Shown here piece after piece: positions 51,960-62,267 of a stretch of 64,000 nt of DNA (the stretch's first letter is position 1; every line of letters starts with the position of its first letter). Source of the DNA: DASYTH01 sp045806965 (GTDB lineage: Bacteria > Actinomycetota > Actinomycetes > Mycobacteriales > Pseudonocardiaceae). The stretch covers positions 4,746 through 68,745 of the forward strand of contig JBJMIG010000081.1 of assembly GCA_045806965.1 (NCBI GenBank), given 5' to 3'. Under the pieces are notes generated by a model, which worked only from the letters and a program-made list of their open reading frames with translations, was not told where the DNA came from and made no database searches. The position numbers and the translations under genes were made by a program.

Positions 51960-53468
51960 ATGCGGGAACCGGTCGAGGTGGATGGCGGGGCGTTGACCCG
52001 CGAGCAGGTGGTCGCGGTCGCCAGGGGCGGGGTCGGCGTCGAGCTGACCGAGGGGGCGCAGGCCGCGGTGCGGAAGTCCCGGGCGCACATCGAGGAACTG
52101 GCCCATGCGCGGACTCCGACCTACGGGGTGTCCACCGGGTTCGGTGCGCTCGCGACCAGGCACATCCCGCCGGAGCGCCGGGCGGCGCTGCAACGCTCGC
52201 TGATCCGCTCGCACGCGGCCGGCGCCGGCCCCGCCGTCGAGCCCGAGGTGGTGCGCGCGCTCATGTTGCTCCGATTGCGCACCCTGGCCACCGGGCACAC
52301 CGGGGTCCGTCCATCCACTGTGGACTCGTTGGCCGCGGTGCTGAACGCCGGCATCGTGCCGGTGGTGCCGGAGTTCGGCTCGCTCGGCTGCTCCGGCGAC
52401 CTCGCCCCGCTCGCCGCGGTCGCGCTGGCGCTGATGGGCGAGGGCGAGGTGTTCGACGCCGAAGGGGTGCGCCGGCCGGCCGGTGACACGTTGCTCGAGG
52501 CCGGGATCGATCCGGTGGTGCTGGCCGAGAAGGAGGGCCTCGCGCTGATCAACGGCACCGACGGGATGCTCGGCATGCTGGTGCTCGCCCTGCACGACCT
52601 GCACCGCCTGATCGACGTGGCCGACCTGACCGCGGCGATGAGCGTCGAGGCGCTGCTCGGCACCGACCGGGTGTTCGCCGCCGACCTCCAGGCCCTGCGC
52701 CCGCACCCGGGCCAGGCGACCTCCGCCGCCCGAATGGCCGCCTTCCTCGCCGGCTCCCCGATCATGGCCAGCCACCGCGGTCCGGACTGCAACCGGGTGC
52801 AGGACGCCTACTCGCTGCGCTGCGCCCCACAGGTGCACGGCGCGGCGCGGGACACGCTCGCCGCCGCGGAGCTGGTGGCCGACCGGGAGCTGGCCTCGGC
52901 CATCGACAACCCGGTCGTGCTCGCCGACGGCAGGGTCGAGTCCAACGGCAACTTCCACGGCGCGCCGGTCGCCTACCAGCTCGACTTCCTGGCCATCCCG
53001 GTGGCGGACGTGGCGAGCATGGCCGAGCGGCGCACCGACCGGATGCTCGACGTGGCCCGCTCGCACGGGTTGCCGCCGTTCCTGGCCGACGACCCCGGCG
53101 TCGACTCGGGGCACATGATCGCCCAGTACACCCAGGCCGGGATCGTCTCCGAGCTCAAACGCCTTGCCGCGCCGGCAAGTGTGGACTCCATCCCGAGCTC
53201 GGCGATGCAGGAGGACCACGTCTCGATGGGCTGGTCCGCGGCGCGCAAGCTGCGTCGCGCGGTGGACGGGCTGACCACGGTGCTGGCCATCGAGCTGCTC
53301 ACCGCAGCCAGGGCGCTTGACCTACGCGCTCCGCTCGCCCCCGGACCGGCCACCGGCGCCGCGGTCGCCGCGCTGCGCCGGGTGGTACCCGGTCCGGGCC
53401 CGGACCGCCACCTCGCCCCCGAGATCGCCGCCGCCGAAGACCTGATCCGCTCAGGAGGACTGCCATGA
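51960..53468 (+). CDS. hutH: Histidine ammonia-lyase
   Basis: 502 residues. It deaminates histidine to urocanate. The MIO prosthetic group forms from an xSG tripeptide; here the site reads FGSLGCSGDLAPLA, with Cys in place of the usual Ala. The active Tyr is in TPTYGVSTGFGAL, and later motifs RVQDAYSLRCAPQVHGA, SNGNFHGAPVAYQLDF and SSAMQEDHVSMGW are intact. ATG 51960 fits homologues, though GGAGG is only one base away. First gene of the hut operon. Confidence 0.93.
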   Translation: MREPVEVDGGALTREQVVAVARGGVGVELTEGAQAAVRKSRAHIEELAHARTPTYGVSTGFGALATRHIPPERRAALQRSLIRSHAAGAGPAVEPEVVRALMLLRLRTLATGHTGVRPSTVDSLAAVLNAGIVPVVPEFGSLGCSGDLAPLAAVALALMGEGEVFDAEGVRRPAGDTLLEAGIDPVVLAEKEGLALINGTDGMLGMLVLALHDLHRLIDVADLTAAMSVEALLGTDRVFAADLQALRPHPGQATSAARMAAFLAGSPIMASHRGPDCNRVQDAYSLRCAPQVHGAARDTLAAAELVADRELASAIDNPVVLADGRVESNGNFHGAPVAYQLDFLAIPVADVASMAERRTDRMLDVARSHGLPPFLADDPGVDSGHMIAQYTQAGIVSELKRLAAPASVDSIPSSAMQEDHVSMGWSAARKLRRAVDGLTTVLAIELLTAARALDLRAPLAPGPATGAAVAALRRVVPGPGPDRHLAPEIAAAEDLIRSGGLP

Positions 53469-53625
53469 CACCCCTTGTGTCAACCCCGAGCTCGGATCGG
53501 GTCATGGGTCTGCCAACCGCACCTCAGGGGAACGTGACGCAAGCCGGCCACAGGTACGTGGCCAACCAGCACCTTTCCGCCCTCAACGCGGCCACAGCAG
53601 TGAATTCCGGGGAGGCGGACCAGTC

Positions 53626-53629
<4 letters not shown>
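53465..53629 (+). CDS. Small 54-residue protein of unknown function, coupled between hutH and hutU
   Basis: ATG 53465 overlaps the hutH stop (ATGA), and its own TGA overlaps the hutU ATG (ATGA). AGGAGG lies six bases before the start. The product begins MTPLVSTPSSDRVMGLP and ends AVNSGEADQS; no signal peptide, helix or known motif is seen. About 40 of 54 third positions are G or C by my count, lower than the neighbouring genes, so this point is against it. The double overlap and strong ribosome site argue that it is translated; it may also simply carry ribosomes to hutU. Confidence 0.6.
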
Positions 53630-55283
<1,654 letters not shown>

Positions 55284-55287
<4 letters not shown>

Positions 55288-56459
55288 CCGGCCTGGCGGA
55301 CCTCGCCGGCGTCGGCCGGGATCCGCGCCGCGGCGGGTACTCCCGGCACGGCTTCGACCGGGCCGAGCTCGAGCTGCGGTCCTGGTTCACCGAGCAGGCC
55401 ACCCGGCGCGGGCTGGACGTGGAGACCGACCGCAACGGCAACCTGTGGGCCTGGTGGGGTACGCCGGGGCCGGGCGCGATCGTCACCGGCAGCCACCTGG
55501 ACTCGGTTCCCGGGGGCGGCGCGTTCGACGGGCCGCTCGGCGTGGTGTCCGCGTTCGAGGCGGTGGACGCGTTGCGAGCCAAGGGGTTCACGCCGTCCCG
55601 CCCGGTCGCGGTGGTCGCCTTCGCCGAGGAGGAGGGCGGCCGGTTCGGCGTCGCCTGCCTCGGCTCCCGGCTGCTCACCGGCTCGATCCCGGCGCAGCGG
55701 GCGCTGAACCTGCTGGACCCGGCCGGAATATCGCTGGCCGAGGCGGTGGCCGCGGCGGGCCTCGCGCCGGAGCGGTTCGGCCGGGACGACGCCGCGCTCG
55801 GCCGGATCGGCACGTTCGTCGAGCTGCACATCGAACAGGGCCGGGGACTGACCGGGCCGGTCGGGGTGGCCGGCTCCATCCTGGCGCACGGGCGGTGGCG
55901 GTTCACCTTTGCCGGCGAGGGCAACCACGCCGGGGCGACGCCGATCGCCGACCGGCGCGACCCGATGCTGCCGGCGTCGCGGCTGGTGCTGGCGGCCCGG
56001 GCGGCGGCGGTGGACGGGGCCCGGGCCACGGTCGGGCGGCTGGTGCCGAACCCCGGCGGCACCAACGTGATCGCGTCCACGGTGGAGGTCTGGTTGGACG
56101 CGCGGGCCGAGGACGACGTGCGGACCAGGGCGATGGTCGAACAGATCAGCGCGGCGGCCAGGACGGCCGCCGCGGACGAGGGCTGCGAGGTGCGCGTGGT
56201 CGAGGAGTCCTTCGGGGACACCGTGGTGTTCGATCCGGCGCTGCGCGACGAGCTCGCCATGGCACTCGGCGGGGTGCCCGCGCTGCCCACCGGCGCCGGG
56301 CACGACGCCGGGATCCTCGCGGCGCACGTGCCGACCGCGATGCTGTTCGTGCGCAACCCGACCGGGGTCAGCCACGCCCCGGCCGAGCACGCCGAACCGG
56401 ACGACTGCGCGGCCGGCGTCGTGGCGCTGGCCACCGTGCTCGAGCGGCTGGCCCGATGA
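55284..56459 (+). CDS. M20-family amidohydrolase (allantoate amidohydrolase-like), probable hut formylglutamate deformylase
   Basis: 391 residues of the M20 carbamoylase/allantoate amidohydrolase group. Metal ligands are visible: His-Asp in VTGSHLDSVPGGGAFDGPLG, Glu-Glu in VAFAEEEGGRFG, His in VELHIEQGRGL, and a C-terminal His in GVSHAPAEHAEPDDC. No HutG-type N-formylglutamate hydrolase is seen, yet HutF makes N-formylglutamate, so this enzyme is the best candidate for the last step. That is inference from operon position. It overlaps both neighbours by four bases. Confidence 0.85.
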
Positions 56460-57748
56460 CCGAGTACTGGTGTGAGCGCTACTGGCAGCCCGGCGGGGTG
56501 CGGGACGGCGTACTCGTCGCCGTCGCCGACGACGGCACCATCAAGTCACTGTCCACAATGGACACCGCGCCGGAGGATGCGTACCGGCTGTCCGGCCTGG
56601 TGTTTCCCGGCTTCGCCAACGCCCACTCGCACGCCTTCCACCGCGCGCTGCGGGGCCGCACGCACGGCGCCGGTGGCACCTTCTGGAGTTGGCGCGAGCA
56701 CATGTACGCGCTGGCCAGGCGGCTCGACCCGGACACCTATCTCGAGCTGGCCAGGGCGGTGTACGCGGAGATGGCCGTGGCCGGCATCTCCTGCGTCGGC
56801 GAGTTCCACTACCTGCACCACGCGCCGGGTGGCGCCAGGTACAACGACCCCAACGCCATGGGCGAGGCGCTGCGGCAGGCCGCGTCCGACGCCGGCATCC
56901 GGCTCACCCTGCTGGACGCCTGCTACCTCGCCGGCGGCATCGGCGAGCCGGTTACCGTCGCACAGCAACGGTTCTCCGACGGCAACGTGCTCGGCTGGGC
57001 GGAGCGGGTGGCCGCGCTGTCCGGTGACGAGAACACCGTGATCGGCGCGGCGATCCACTCGGTGCGCGCGGTGCCGCGCGCGGACCTGACCGCGGTCGCC
57101 GCGTCCGAGGTGCGCCGCCCGCTGCACGTGCACCTCTCCGAGCAGCCGGCGGAGAACGAGGCGTGCCTCGCCGCCTACGGCCGCACCCCGACCCAGTTGC
57201 TTGCCGAGTCGGGCGTGCTCTCCGCCCGCACCACGGCGGTCCACGCCACCCATGTGTCCACATCGGACATCGCGCTGCTCGGTGCGGTGCGGGCCGGGGT
57301 GTGCCTCTGTCCGACCACCGAGGCGGACCTGGCCGACGGGATCGGCCCGGCCCGCGAGCTCAACGACGCCGGCTGCCCGCTTTCCCTTGGCAGCGACCAG
57401 CATGCCGTGGTGGACCCGCTGGCCGAGGCGCGGGCGCTCGAGCACGGCGAACGGCTGCGCAGCGGGCGGCGCGGCCGGTTCGCCCCGGCCGAGCTCGGCA
57501 TCGCGCTCACCTCGACCGGGCACCGCGCGCTCGGCTGGTCCGGCACGCACGCGGACCTCGTCGCGGTGCGGACGGACTCGGTGCGCACCGCGGGCTGTGC
57601 GCCGGATCAGGTGTTGCTCGCCGCGACCGCGTCCGACGTGCACACCGTCGTGGTCGGCGGCCGGGTGGTGGCCACGGACGGGCAGCACGAGAAGCTCGGT
57701 GACGTCGGCCACCTGCTGGCGAAGGCGATCGGCGCGCTGTGGGAGTGA
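56456..57748 (+). CDS. hutF: Formimidoylglutamate deiminase
   Basis: 430-residue amidohydrolase. The metal-binding FANAHSHAFHRAL motif near residue 60, the later LHVHLSEQPAEN (His), AVHATHVS (His) and LGSDQHAVVDP (Asp) fit HutF, which converts N-formimidoylglutamate to N-formylglutamate and ammonia. ATG 56456 overlaps the stop of the M20 gene, and the end overlaps hutI by ten bases. Confidence 0.92.
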   Translation: MTEYWCERYWQPGGVRDGVLVAVADDGTIKSLSTMDTAPEDAYRLSGLVFPGFANAHSHAFHRALRGRTHGAGGTFWSWREHMYALARRLDPDTYLELARAVYAEMAVAGISCVGEFHYLHHAPGGARYNDPNAMGEALRQAASDAGIRLTLLDACYLAGGIGEPVTVAQQRFSDGNVLGWAERVAALSGDENTVIGAAIHSVRAVPRADLTAVAASEVRRPLHVHLSEQPAENEACLAAYGRTPTQLLAESGVLSARTTAVHATHVSTSDIALLGAVRAGVCLCPTTEADLADGIGPARELNDAGCPLSLGSDQHAVVDPLAEARALEHGERLRSGRRGRFAPAELGIALTSTGHRALGWSGTHADLVAVRTDSVRTAGCAPDQVLLAATASDVHTVVVGGRVVATDGQHEKLGDVGHLLAKAIGALWE

Positions 57749-58902
57749 CCCTGCTGCTGACCGGGATCGGCGAGCTCACCACGAACGACGACGAGCTCGG
57801 CCGGCTCGCCGATGCCGCGCTGGTCCTCGACGGGGACCGGGTGGCCTGGGCGGGGCCGGCGGCGCGGGCTCCGGAGGCGGACGAGCGGGTCGAGCTGGCC
57901 GGCCGGGCGGTGCTGCCCGGCTGGGTGGACAGTCACACGCACCTGGTCTTCGCCGGTGACCGGACCGCGGAGTTCACCGCGCGGATGGCCGGGAAGCCTT
58001 ACGCCGCAGGTGGAATCGCGGTCACCGTGGCGGCCACCCGGGCGGCGTCGGACGCGGAGCTGGCCGCTGGGCTGCGCCGGCACGTGGCCGAGGCGGTCGC
58101 GCAGGGCACCACCTGCCTGGAGACCAAGACCGGCTACGGGCTGACCGTGGCCGACGAGCTGCGGTCCGCGGCGCTGGCCGGCGAGCAGGTGGACGAGGTG
58201 ACCTTCCTCGGCGCGCACCTGGTGCCGCCGGGTTGGGCCGCCGACGAGTACGTGGACCTGGTGTGCGGGGAGATGCTCGACGCGGTGGCGCCGCACGTGC
58301 GCTGGGCCGACGTGTTCTGCGAGGCCGGCGCGTTCGACGAGGACCAGTCCCGCGCGGTGCTGCTGGCCGCCCGGAAGCGCGGGCTCGGCCTGCGGGTGCA
58401 CGGCAACCAGCTCGGGCCGGGGCCGGGGGTGCGGCTGGCGGTCGAGCTGGGGGCGGCCAGCGTTGATCATTGCACGTATCTCGAACCGTCCGATGTGGAC
58501 GCTCTGGCGGGGTCGGGCACGGTGACCACGCTGCTGCCGGCGTGCGACCTGTCCACCCGGCAGCCGCTGCCGGACGCGCGGGCGCTGCTCGACGCCGGGG
58601 CCACGGTGGCGCTGGCGTCGAACTGCAACCCGGGTTCGTCGTACACCTCGTCGATGGCGTTCTGCGTGGCCACGGCGGTGTTGCAGCTTCGCATGACCGT
58701 CGAGGAGGCCGTCCGCGCGGCGACCTGGGGCGGCGCCCGCGCCCTGCGCCGTGAGTCCGGCGACGGCGCCGTCGGGGTGCTGCGCCCCGGCGCCCGGGCG
58801 GACGTCCACGTGCTCGACGCCCCGTCCGCCACCCACCTCGCGTACCGCCCCGGCGTCCCCCTCACGCACGCCGTCTGGCGCAATGGAAACCGAGTCCGCT
58901 GA
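57739..58902 (+). CDS. hutI: Imidazolonepropionase
   Basis: 387 residues. It opens the imidazolone ring to N-formimidoylglutamate. Metal ligands: LPGWVDSHTHLVFAGDR, then His in GLRVHGNQLGPGPG, SVDHCTYL, and Asp or Asn in ALASNCNPGSSYTSSM. GTG 57739 overlaps hutF. Last gene of the hut operon; about 70 bases of gap follow before the AT-richer patch. Confidence 0.94.
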   Translation: MGVTLLLTGIGELTTNDDELGRLADAALVLDGDRVAWAGPAARAPEADERVELAGRAVLPGWVDSHTHLVFAGDRTAEFTARMAGKPYAAGGIAVTVAATRAASDAELAAGLRRHVAEAVAQGTTCLETKTGYGLTVADELRSAALAGEQVDEVTFLGAHLVPPGWAADEYVDLVCGEMLDAVAPHVRWADVFCEAGAFDEDQSRAVLLAARKRGLGLRVHGNQLGPGPGVRLAVELGAASVDHCTYLEPSDVDALAGSGTVTTLLPACDLSTRQPLPDARALLDAGATVALASNCNPGSSYTSSMAFCVATAVLQLRMTVEEAVRAATWGGARALRRESGDGAVGVLRPGARADVHVLDAPSATHLAYRPGVPLTHAVWRNGNRVR

Positions 58903-58973
58903 GTTTATGCGCGACCGTGACTAACGCCCGTGCCGAAGTTGCCCCCCGAACCCCGATCCGCCAAACTGTGCCC

Positions 58974-59168
58974 ATGCGACTACGAATGGTGGCCGGCTGC
59001 AAGGATGATAACTGCCCGCGGATCTATCTTTCGGACAGAGGTACCCTGGTTTTCCAGGGTGATTCATTGATGAGGGCGGAGGGCCTTCGGCTCGGACCGA
59101 GGGAACAAGCCGTAGAGTTGCCGTTCGAGGTTGTGCGGTCCGCGCTTCCCGCACTGGTTGAGGAATAG
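58974..59168 (+). CDS. Small conserved protein next to DUF6879 gene
   Basis: 64 residues from ATG 58974 (MRLRMVAGCKDDNCPRIYL, then SDRGTLVFQGD). Similar short proteins with the CxxxxCP-type start and a DRGT turn occur beside DUF6879 genes in other actinomycetes, as I recall. An in-frame ATG at 58917 would add 19 residues. No function known. The next gene starts two bases after its stop. Confidence 0.7.
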   Translation: MRLRMVAGCKDDNCPRIYLSDRGTLVFQGDSLMRAEGLRLGPREQAVELPFEVVRSALPALVEE

Positions 59169-59170
59169 AC

Positions 59171-59701
59171 GTGTCCGTTGATCGGTCGGAGTTCAGGCGC
59201 ATGTTCGACGAATTCGCGCGCTCGGCGTTTCGTATGGAAACGCTGCAAGTCTATGGAATTCCCTCAGAACAGGAGGAAATTCGGCTCTATCTCCAGGGCG
59301 CAGAGAAGCCGCACGATCCTGACGCCGAGGTCTGGCATCAGACTATTCGCCACAATGCAGCGTCAGGCAAGATAATGCAACGGCTCAAGGTGGTTCGGCG
59401 GCCGTTCACCGACTACACGCGCTGGCTGTTCGATTGGGGTATCCCCGACAACGTGGCGGCGGGGGAGGATTACCGGATCCTCGACGTCACCGGTCGGGAG
59501 AGTCCGGTGCCCGAACAGGACTACTGGATGTTCGACGAGTCGACCGTGGTGCTGATGAACTACAATCCAGACGGCTCCGTGCGGAGCCAGGATGCGCTTG
59601 AATCAGCCGATATCGCCGAGTACCTTCGGCGGAGGGACGTGGCGCTGAAGGAGTCCGTGCCGTTCGATGAGTATCGAGCCCGCTGGTCCGGGAACTGGTA
59701 A
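59171..59701 (+). CDS. DUF6879 family protein
   Basis: 176 residues. The family pattern is visible: FRRMFDEFARSAFRMETLQVY, then RLKVVRRPFTDYTRWLFDWG, EDYRILDV and DYWMFDESTVVLMNYN. Soluble, acidic, function unknown; such genes often lie beside Scr1-type helix-turn-helix regulators, as here. Base composition is less GC-rich than the hut genes, pointing to accessory origin. Its end overlaps the regulator by 35 bases. Confidence 0.82.
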   Translation: MSVDRSEFRRMFDEFARSAFRMETLQVYGIPSEQEEIRLYLQGAEKPHDPDAEVWHQTIRHNAASGKIMQRLKVVRRPFTDYTRWLFDWGIPDNVAAGEDYRILDVTGRESPVPEQDYWMFDESTVVLMNYNPDGSVRSQDALESADIAEYLRRRDVALKESVPFDEYRARWSGNW

Positions 59702-60521
59702 CGACCTCGCAAGGACTCTCCGCGAGCTGCGGAAGGCGGCCGGCCTCTCGGGTGAGCGGCTGGCCGTCCGGTGCGCCATGTCCCAGGCGAAGATCAGCCG
59801 GATCGAGCGCGGCAGGACGCTGCCCACCGTCGTCGACGTCGAGCGCATCGTGAAGGCATTGGAGGTTCCGCCGGACGCGGCCCGGGAGTTGGTCGGACTG
59901 GCGCGACGAGCCAATGTGGAACACACGTCTCTGCGGACGGTGTTCGAGATGGGAGTGTGGCGTAAGCAATTGGAGCTGAAGGCTCTGACCGAATCCTGTC
60001 AGATTCTCCGCATGTTCCTCCCGGCCATGCCCAGCGGATTGTTGCAGACTCCCGAATACATTCGAGGAGTATTCGAGCCGCGCCTGCCCAGTGAGCCGCT
60101 CTTGGAGGTGGAGAAAATCGTGCGGGCTCGCCTCGCTCGTCAGGCCGGACTTGACGATCCGTCGCGCCGGTTCGTCTTTCTCCTCACGCGGCACGCGGTC
60201 ACCTGACAGTTCGGCACGTCCGAGGTGATGGCCCGCCAGTGCGCCTACATGGAAGAACTGTCCCGGCGCCCGAACATCGATCTGGCGATCGTGCCGGGGG
60301 CGGCACCTGCGCCTATGCCGCCGTTCAATACCTTCACGGTGTACGACGACCGGCTCGTGGCCGTGGATCTCTTCTCGGGAGAGATGATTCTGCACGACCC
60401 GAAGGACATCTCCTATCACCTTGAGCTGTTCGAGTACTTCTACGAACGTGCGCTGACCGGCGATCAGGCGCGGGAGTTTCTGCGGTCGGCGCGGGACGCC
60501 TTTATGCGAATGCGTGACTAA
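59667..60521 (+). pseudogene. HTH regulator with DUF5753 domain, split by an in-frame TGA
   Basis: The frame encodes an N-terminal XRE-type helix-turn-helix (RELRKAAGLSGERLAVRCAMSQ, KISRIERGRTLP) and a DUF5753 domain. TGA at 60204-60206 interrupts it, but the same frame continues for more than 100 codons (QFGTSEVMARQCAYMEELSRR to FLRSARDAFMRMRD) with homologous sequence on both sides. The stop sits where relatives have Trp, so TGG to TGA is the simplest event. No frame change occurs. The N-terminal 179 residues could still bind DNA, and ATG 60228 could start a fragment. Confidence 0.82.
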
Positions 60522-60561
60522 AAGTCGCGGCGAGCGAGCCCCGCTTTCTAACGTGTGGGAC

Positions 60562-60963
60562 ATGACGGCGGGGACGACGTTTCGGCTGGGACTGGACGAT
60601 CTGCTTGGTGAGTTGCGGCGGCGGAGCTGGACGCTGGTTCGGTGGGGCGAACCGGACCGGCCGGCACTGCTGGCGGCGGCGTTCACCTGGCAGACGTTCT
60701 GGGACGTGTTGATTCTGCGGAGCGAGGAGCAGGCGTCCGGGTACCGGGCGCCCCGGGCGGAGGGGCTGGAGGCGTTCAACCCGGAGATGGTCGTCTATCA
60801 GTATCACCAGTCGCCCTTGTGGGTGCTGCGCGCGATATTGGCCCTGCCCGTCCCGGGCTCGCCGGCGGCGCCGACGCTGCTGGAACGGCCGAAACATCCG
60901 GAGTGCTTCATCTCCGACGATCTCCCCACGCCGGTGGTGATCCGGCCGGTCGGCGTTCGCTGA
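60562..60963 (+). CDS. Hypothetical protein, family not recognised
   Basis: About 133 residues from ATG 60562 (MTAGTTFRLGLDDLLGELRR). Tryptophan-rich first half (SWTLVRWGEP, AAFTWQTFWDV), then YQYHQSPLWVLRAIL and a proline-rich end. No signal peptide or clear membrane helix. An earlier ATG at 60514 overlaps the broken regulator. Codon use is more GC-rich than the genes before it. I do not recognise a function. Confidence 0.6.
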   Translation: MTAGTTFRLGLDDLLGELRRRSWTLVRWGEPDRPALLAAAFTWQTFWDVLILRSEEQASGYRAPRAEGLEAFNPEMVVYQYHQSPLWVLRAILALPVPGSPAAPTLLERPKHPECFISDDLPTPVVIRPVGVR

Positions 60964-61001
60964 GCCGGGAGCTGGAGTTGCTCCGGGGGTAGGTTGGGTG
61001 C

Positions 61002-61994
61002 ATGGAGTTTACGAATCTGGGCCGCAGCGGCCTGTCCGTATCACGTCTCGTGCTGGGTACCATGAACTTTGGTCCGGAGACGTCCGAAGAGGACAGTCAC
61101 GCGATCATGGACCGGGCGCACGAGCACGGGATCAACTTCTTCGACACGGCCAATGTCTACGGCTGGAAGCAGGGCGAGGGGGTCACCGAGCAGATCATCG
61201 GCCGGTGGTTCGCCACCGGTGACGGCCGGCGGGAGCGGACCGTGCTGGCCACCAAGCTGTACGGCTCGATGGGTCAGTGGCCCAACGAGAACAAGCTCTC
61301 CGCGCTGAACATCCGGCGGGCCGCCGAAGGGTCGCTGCGCCGCCTGCAGACGGACTACCTCGACGTCTACCAGATGCACCACGTCGACCGAAACACGCCG
61401 TGGGACGAGATCTGGGAGGCGTTCGGCGTCCTGCACCAGCAGGGCAAGGTGCTCTACTTCGGCTCGTCCAACTTCGCCGGCTGGCACCTCGCCCAGGGGC
61501 AGGAGGCCGCGCTGCGCCGGCAGTTCCTCGGCCTGGTCAGCGAGCAGTCGCTGTACAACCTGCTGTCTCGCTGGGTGGAGCTCGAGGTGTTGCCCGCCGC
61601 GCGGCACTACGGCCTCGGGGTGATCCCGTGGTCGCCGCTGCACGGCGGCCTGCTCGGCGGCGTGCTGCGCAAGCAGCGGGAGGGCACCGGCTCGCGCAGC
61701 ACCGCCGGCCGCTCCGCCGAAGGCCTCGCCGAGCACCGCGACAAGATCGAAGCCTACGAGAAGGTCGCCGCCGACCTCGGTGAGGACCCCGCCAACCTGG
61801 CGCTGTCCTGGCTGTTGCACCAGGATGGCGTCACCGGCCCGATCATCGGCCCGCGCACCATCGAGCAGCTCGACGGCTCCCTGCGCGCCCTGGAGATCCA
61901 GCTCGACGAGAAGACCCTCGCGAAGCTCGACGAGCTGTTCCCGGCCCCCGGTCCGAACGGCGCCAAGCCCGCCCCGGAGGCCTACGCCTGGTAG
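61002..61994 (+). CDS. Aldo/keto reductase
   Basis: 330-residue TIM-barrel reductase. Catalytic residues: Asp in NFFDTANVYG with the following Tyr, Lys in VLATKLYGSMG, and His in YQMHHVDRNTP. The NADPH-binding end has GPIIGPRTIEQLDGSLRAL. It belongs to the YghZ/Tas-like group acting on aldehydes or ketones; substrate unknown. Complete in length. Its stop is about 30 bases before a family 1 repeat. Confidence 0.93.
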   Translation: MEFTNLGRSGLSVSRLVLGTMNFGPETSEEDSHAIMDRAHEHGINFFDTANVYGWKQGEGVTEQIIGRWFATGDGRRERTVLATKLYGSMGQWPNENKLSALNIRRAAEGSLRRLQTDYLDVYQMHHVDRNTPWDEIWEAFGVLHQQGKVLYFGSSNFAGWHLAQGQEAALRRQFLGLVSEQSLYNLLSRWVELEVLPAARHYGLGVIPWSPLHGGLLGGVLRKQREGTGSRSTAGRSAEGLAEHRDKIEAYEKVAADLGEDPANLALSWLLHQDGVTGPIIGPRTIEQLDGSLRALEIQLDEKTLAKLDELFPAPGPNGAKPAPEAYAW

Positions 61995-62022
61995 CCCGAC
62001 GGCTGTCGTGGTGAGCCTTTCC

Positions 62023-62071
62023 GCGCAAGGTGACATTCCGCTGCGAGAAGCGCAGGAATGTCACCTTGCGC
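62023..62071. repeat. Family 1 inverted repeat with perfect 17-bp arms (copy 6)
   Basis: GCGCAAGGTGACATTCC (62023-62039) is perfectly complementary to 62055-62071, with a 15-base loop. The cleanest copy of the family. It lies between the convergent reductase and DUF6104 genes. Confidence 0.95.
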
Positions 62072-62084
62072 TTTACCCGAGGCG

Positions 62085-62264
62085 CTAGTCGGGGTCGTCG
62101 GCGTCGTCGCGGGCCAGGTAGGTGGCGAGGCGGTCGACGGCGGTTTCGAACTCGGGGTTCTGGTCGACGAAATCGCGGAGCTTCGCGGCCAGCCAGGCGA
62201 GGGTGAACTCCTCCTCGCCGCGGCGTTCCTCCAGCTCCTCCAAACCTCGGTCGGTGTGGTACAT
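62085..62264 (-). CDS. DUF6104 family small protein
   Basis: 59 residues, starting MYHTDRGLEELEERRGEEE and ending ATYLARDDADDPD. Highly acidic, with helix-forming ELEERRGEEEFTLAWLA. It matches the short actinobacterial DUF6104 family. ATG 62264 lies three bases after the stop of the 2-oxoglutarate decarboxylase gene, so it is probably cotranslated with it. Function unknown, but the constant link to this enzyme would be informative. Confidence 0.85.
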   Translation of the reverse strand: MYHTDRGLEELEERRGEEEFTLAWLAAKLRDFVDQNPEFETAVDRLATYLARDDADDPD

Positions 62265-62267
62265 CGG

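Noticed and set aside
60204..60206. TGA read as selenocysteine or programmed read-through
   Set aside because: The position is Trp in relatives, and I see no selenocysteine machinery or suitable hairpin. A nonsense mutation is simpler.
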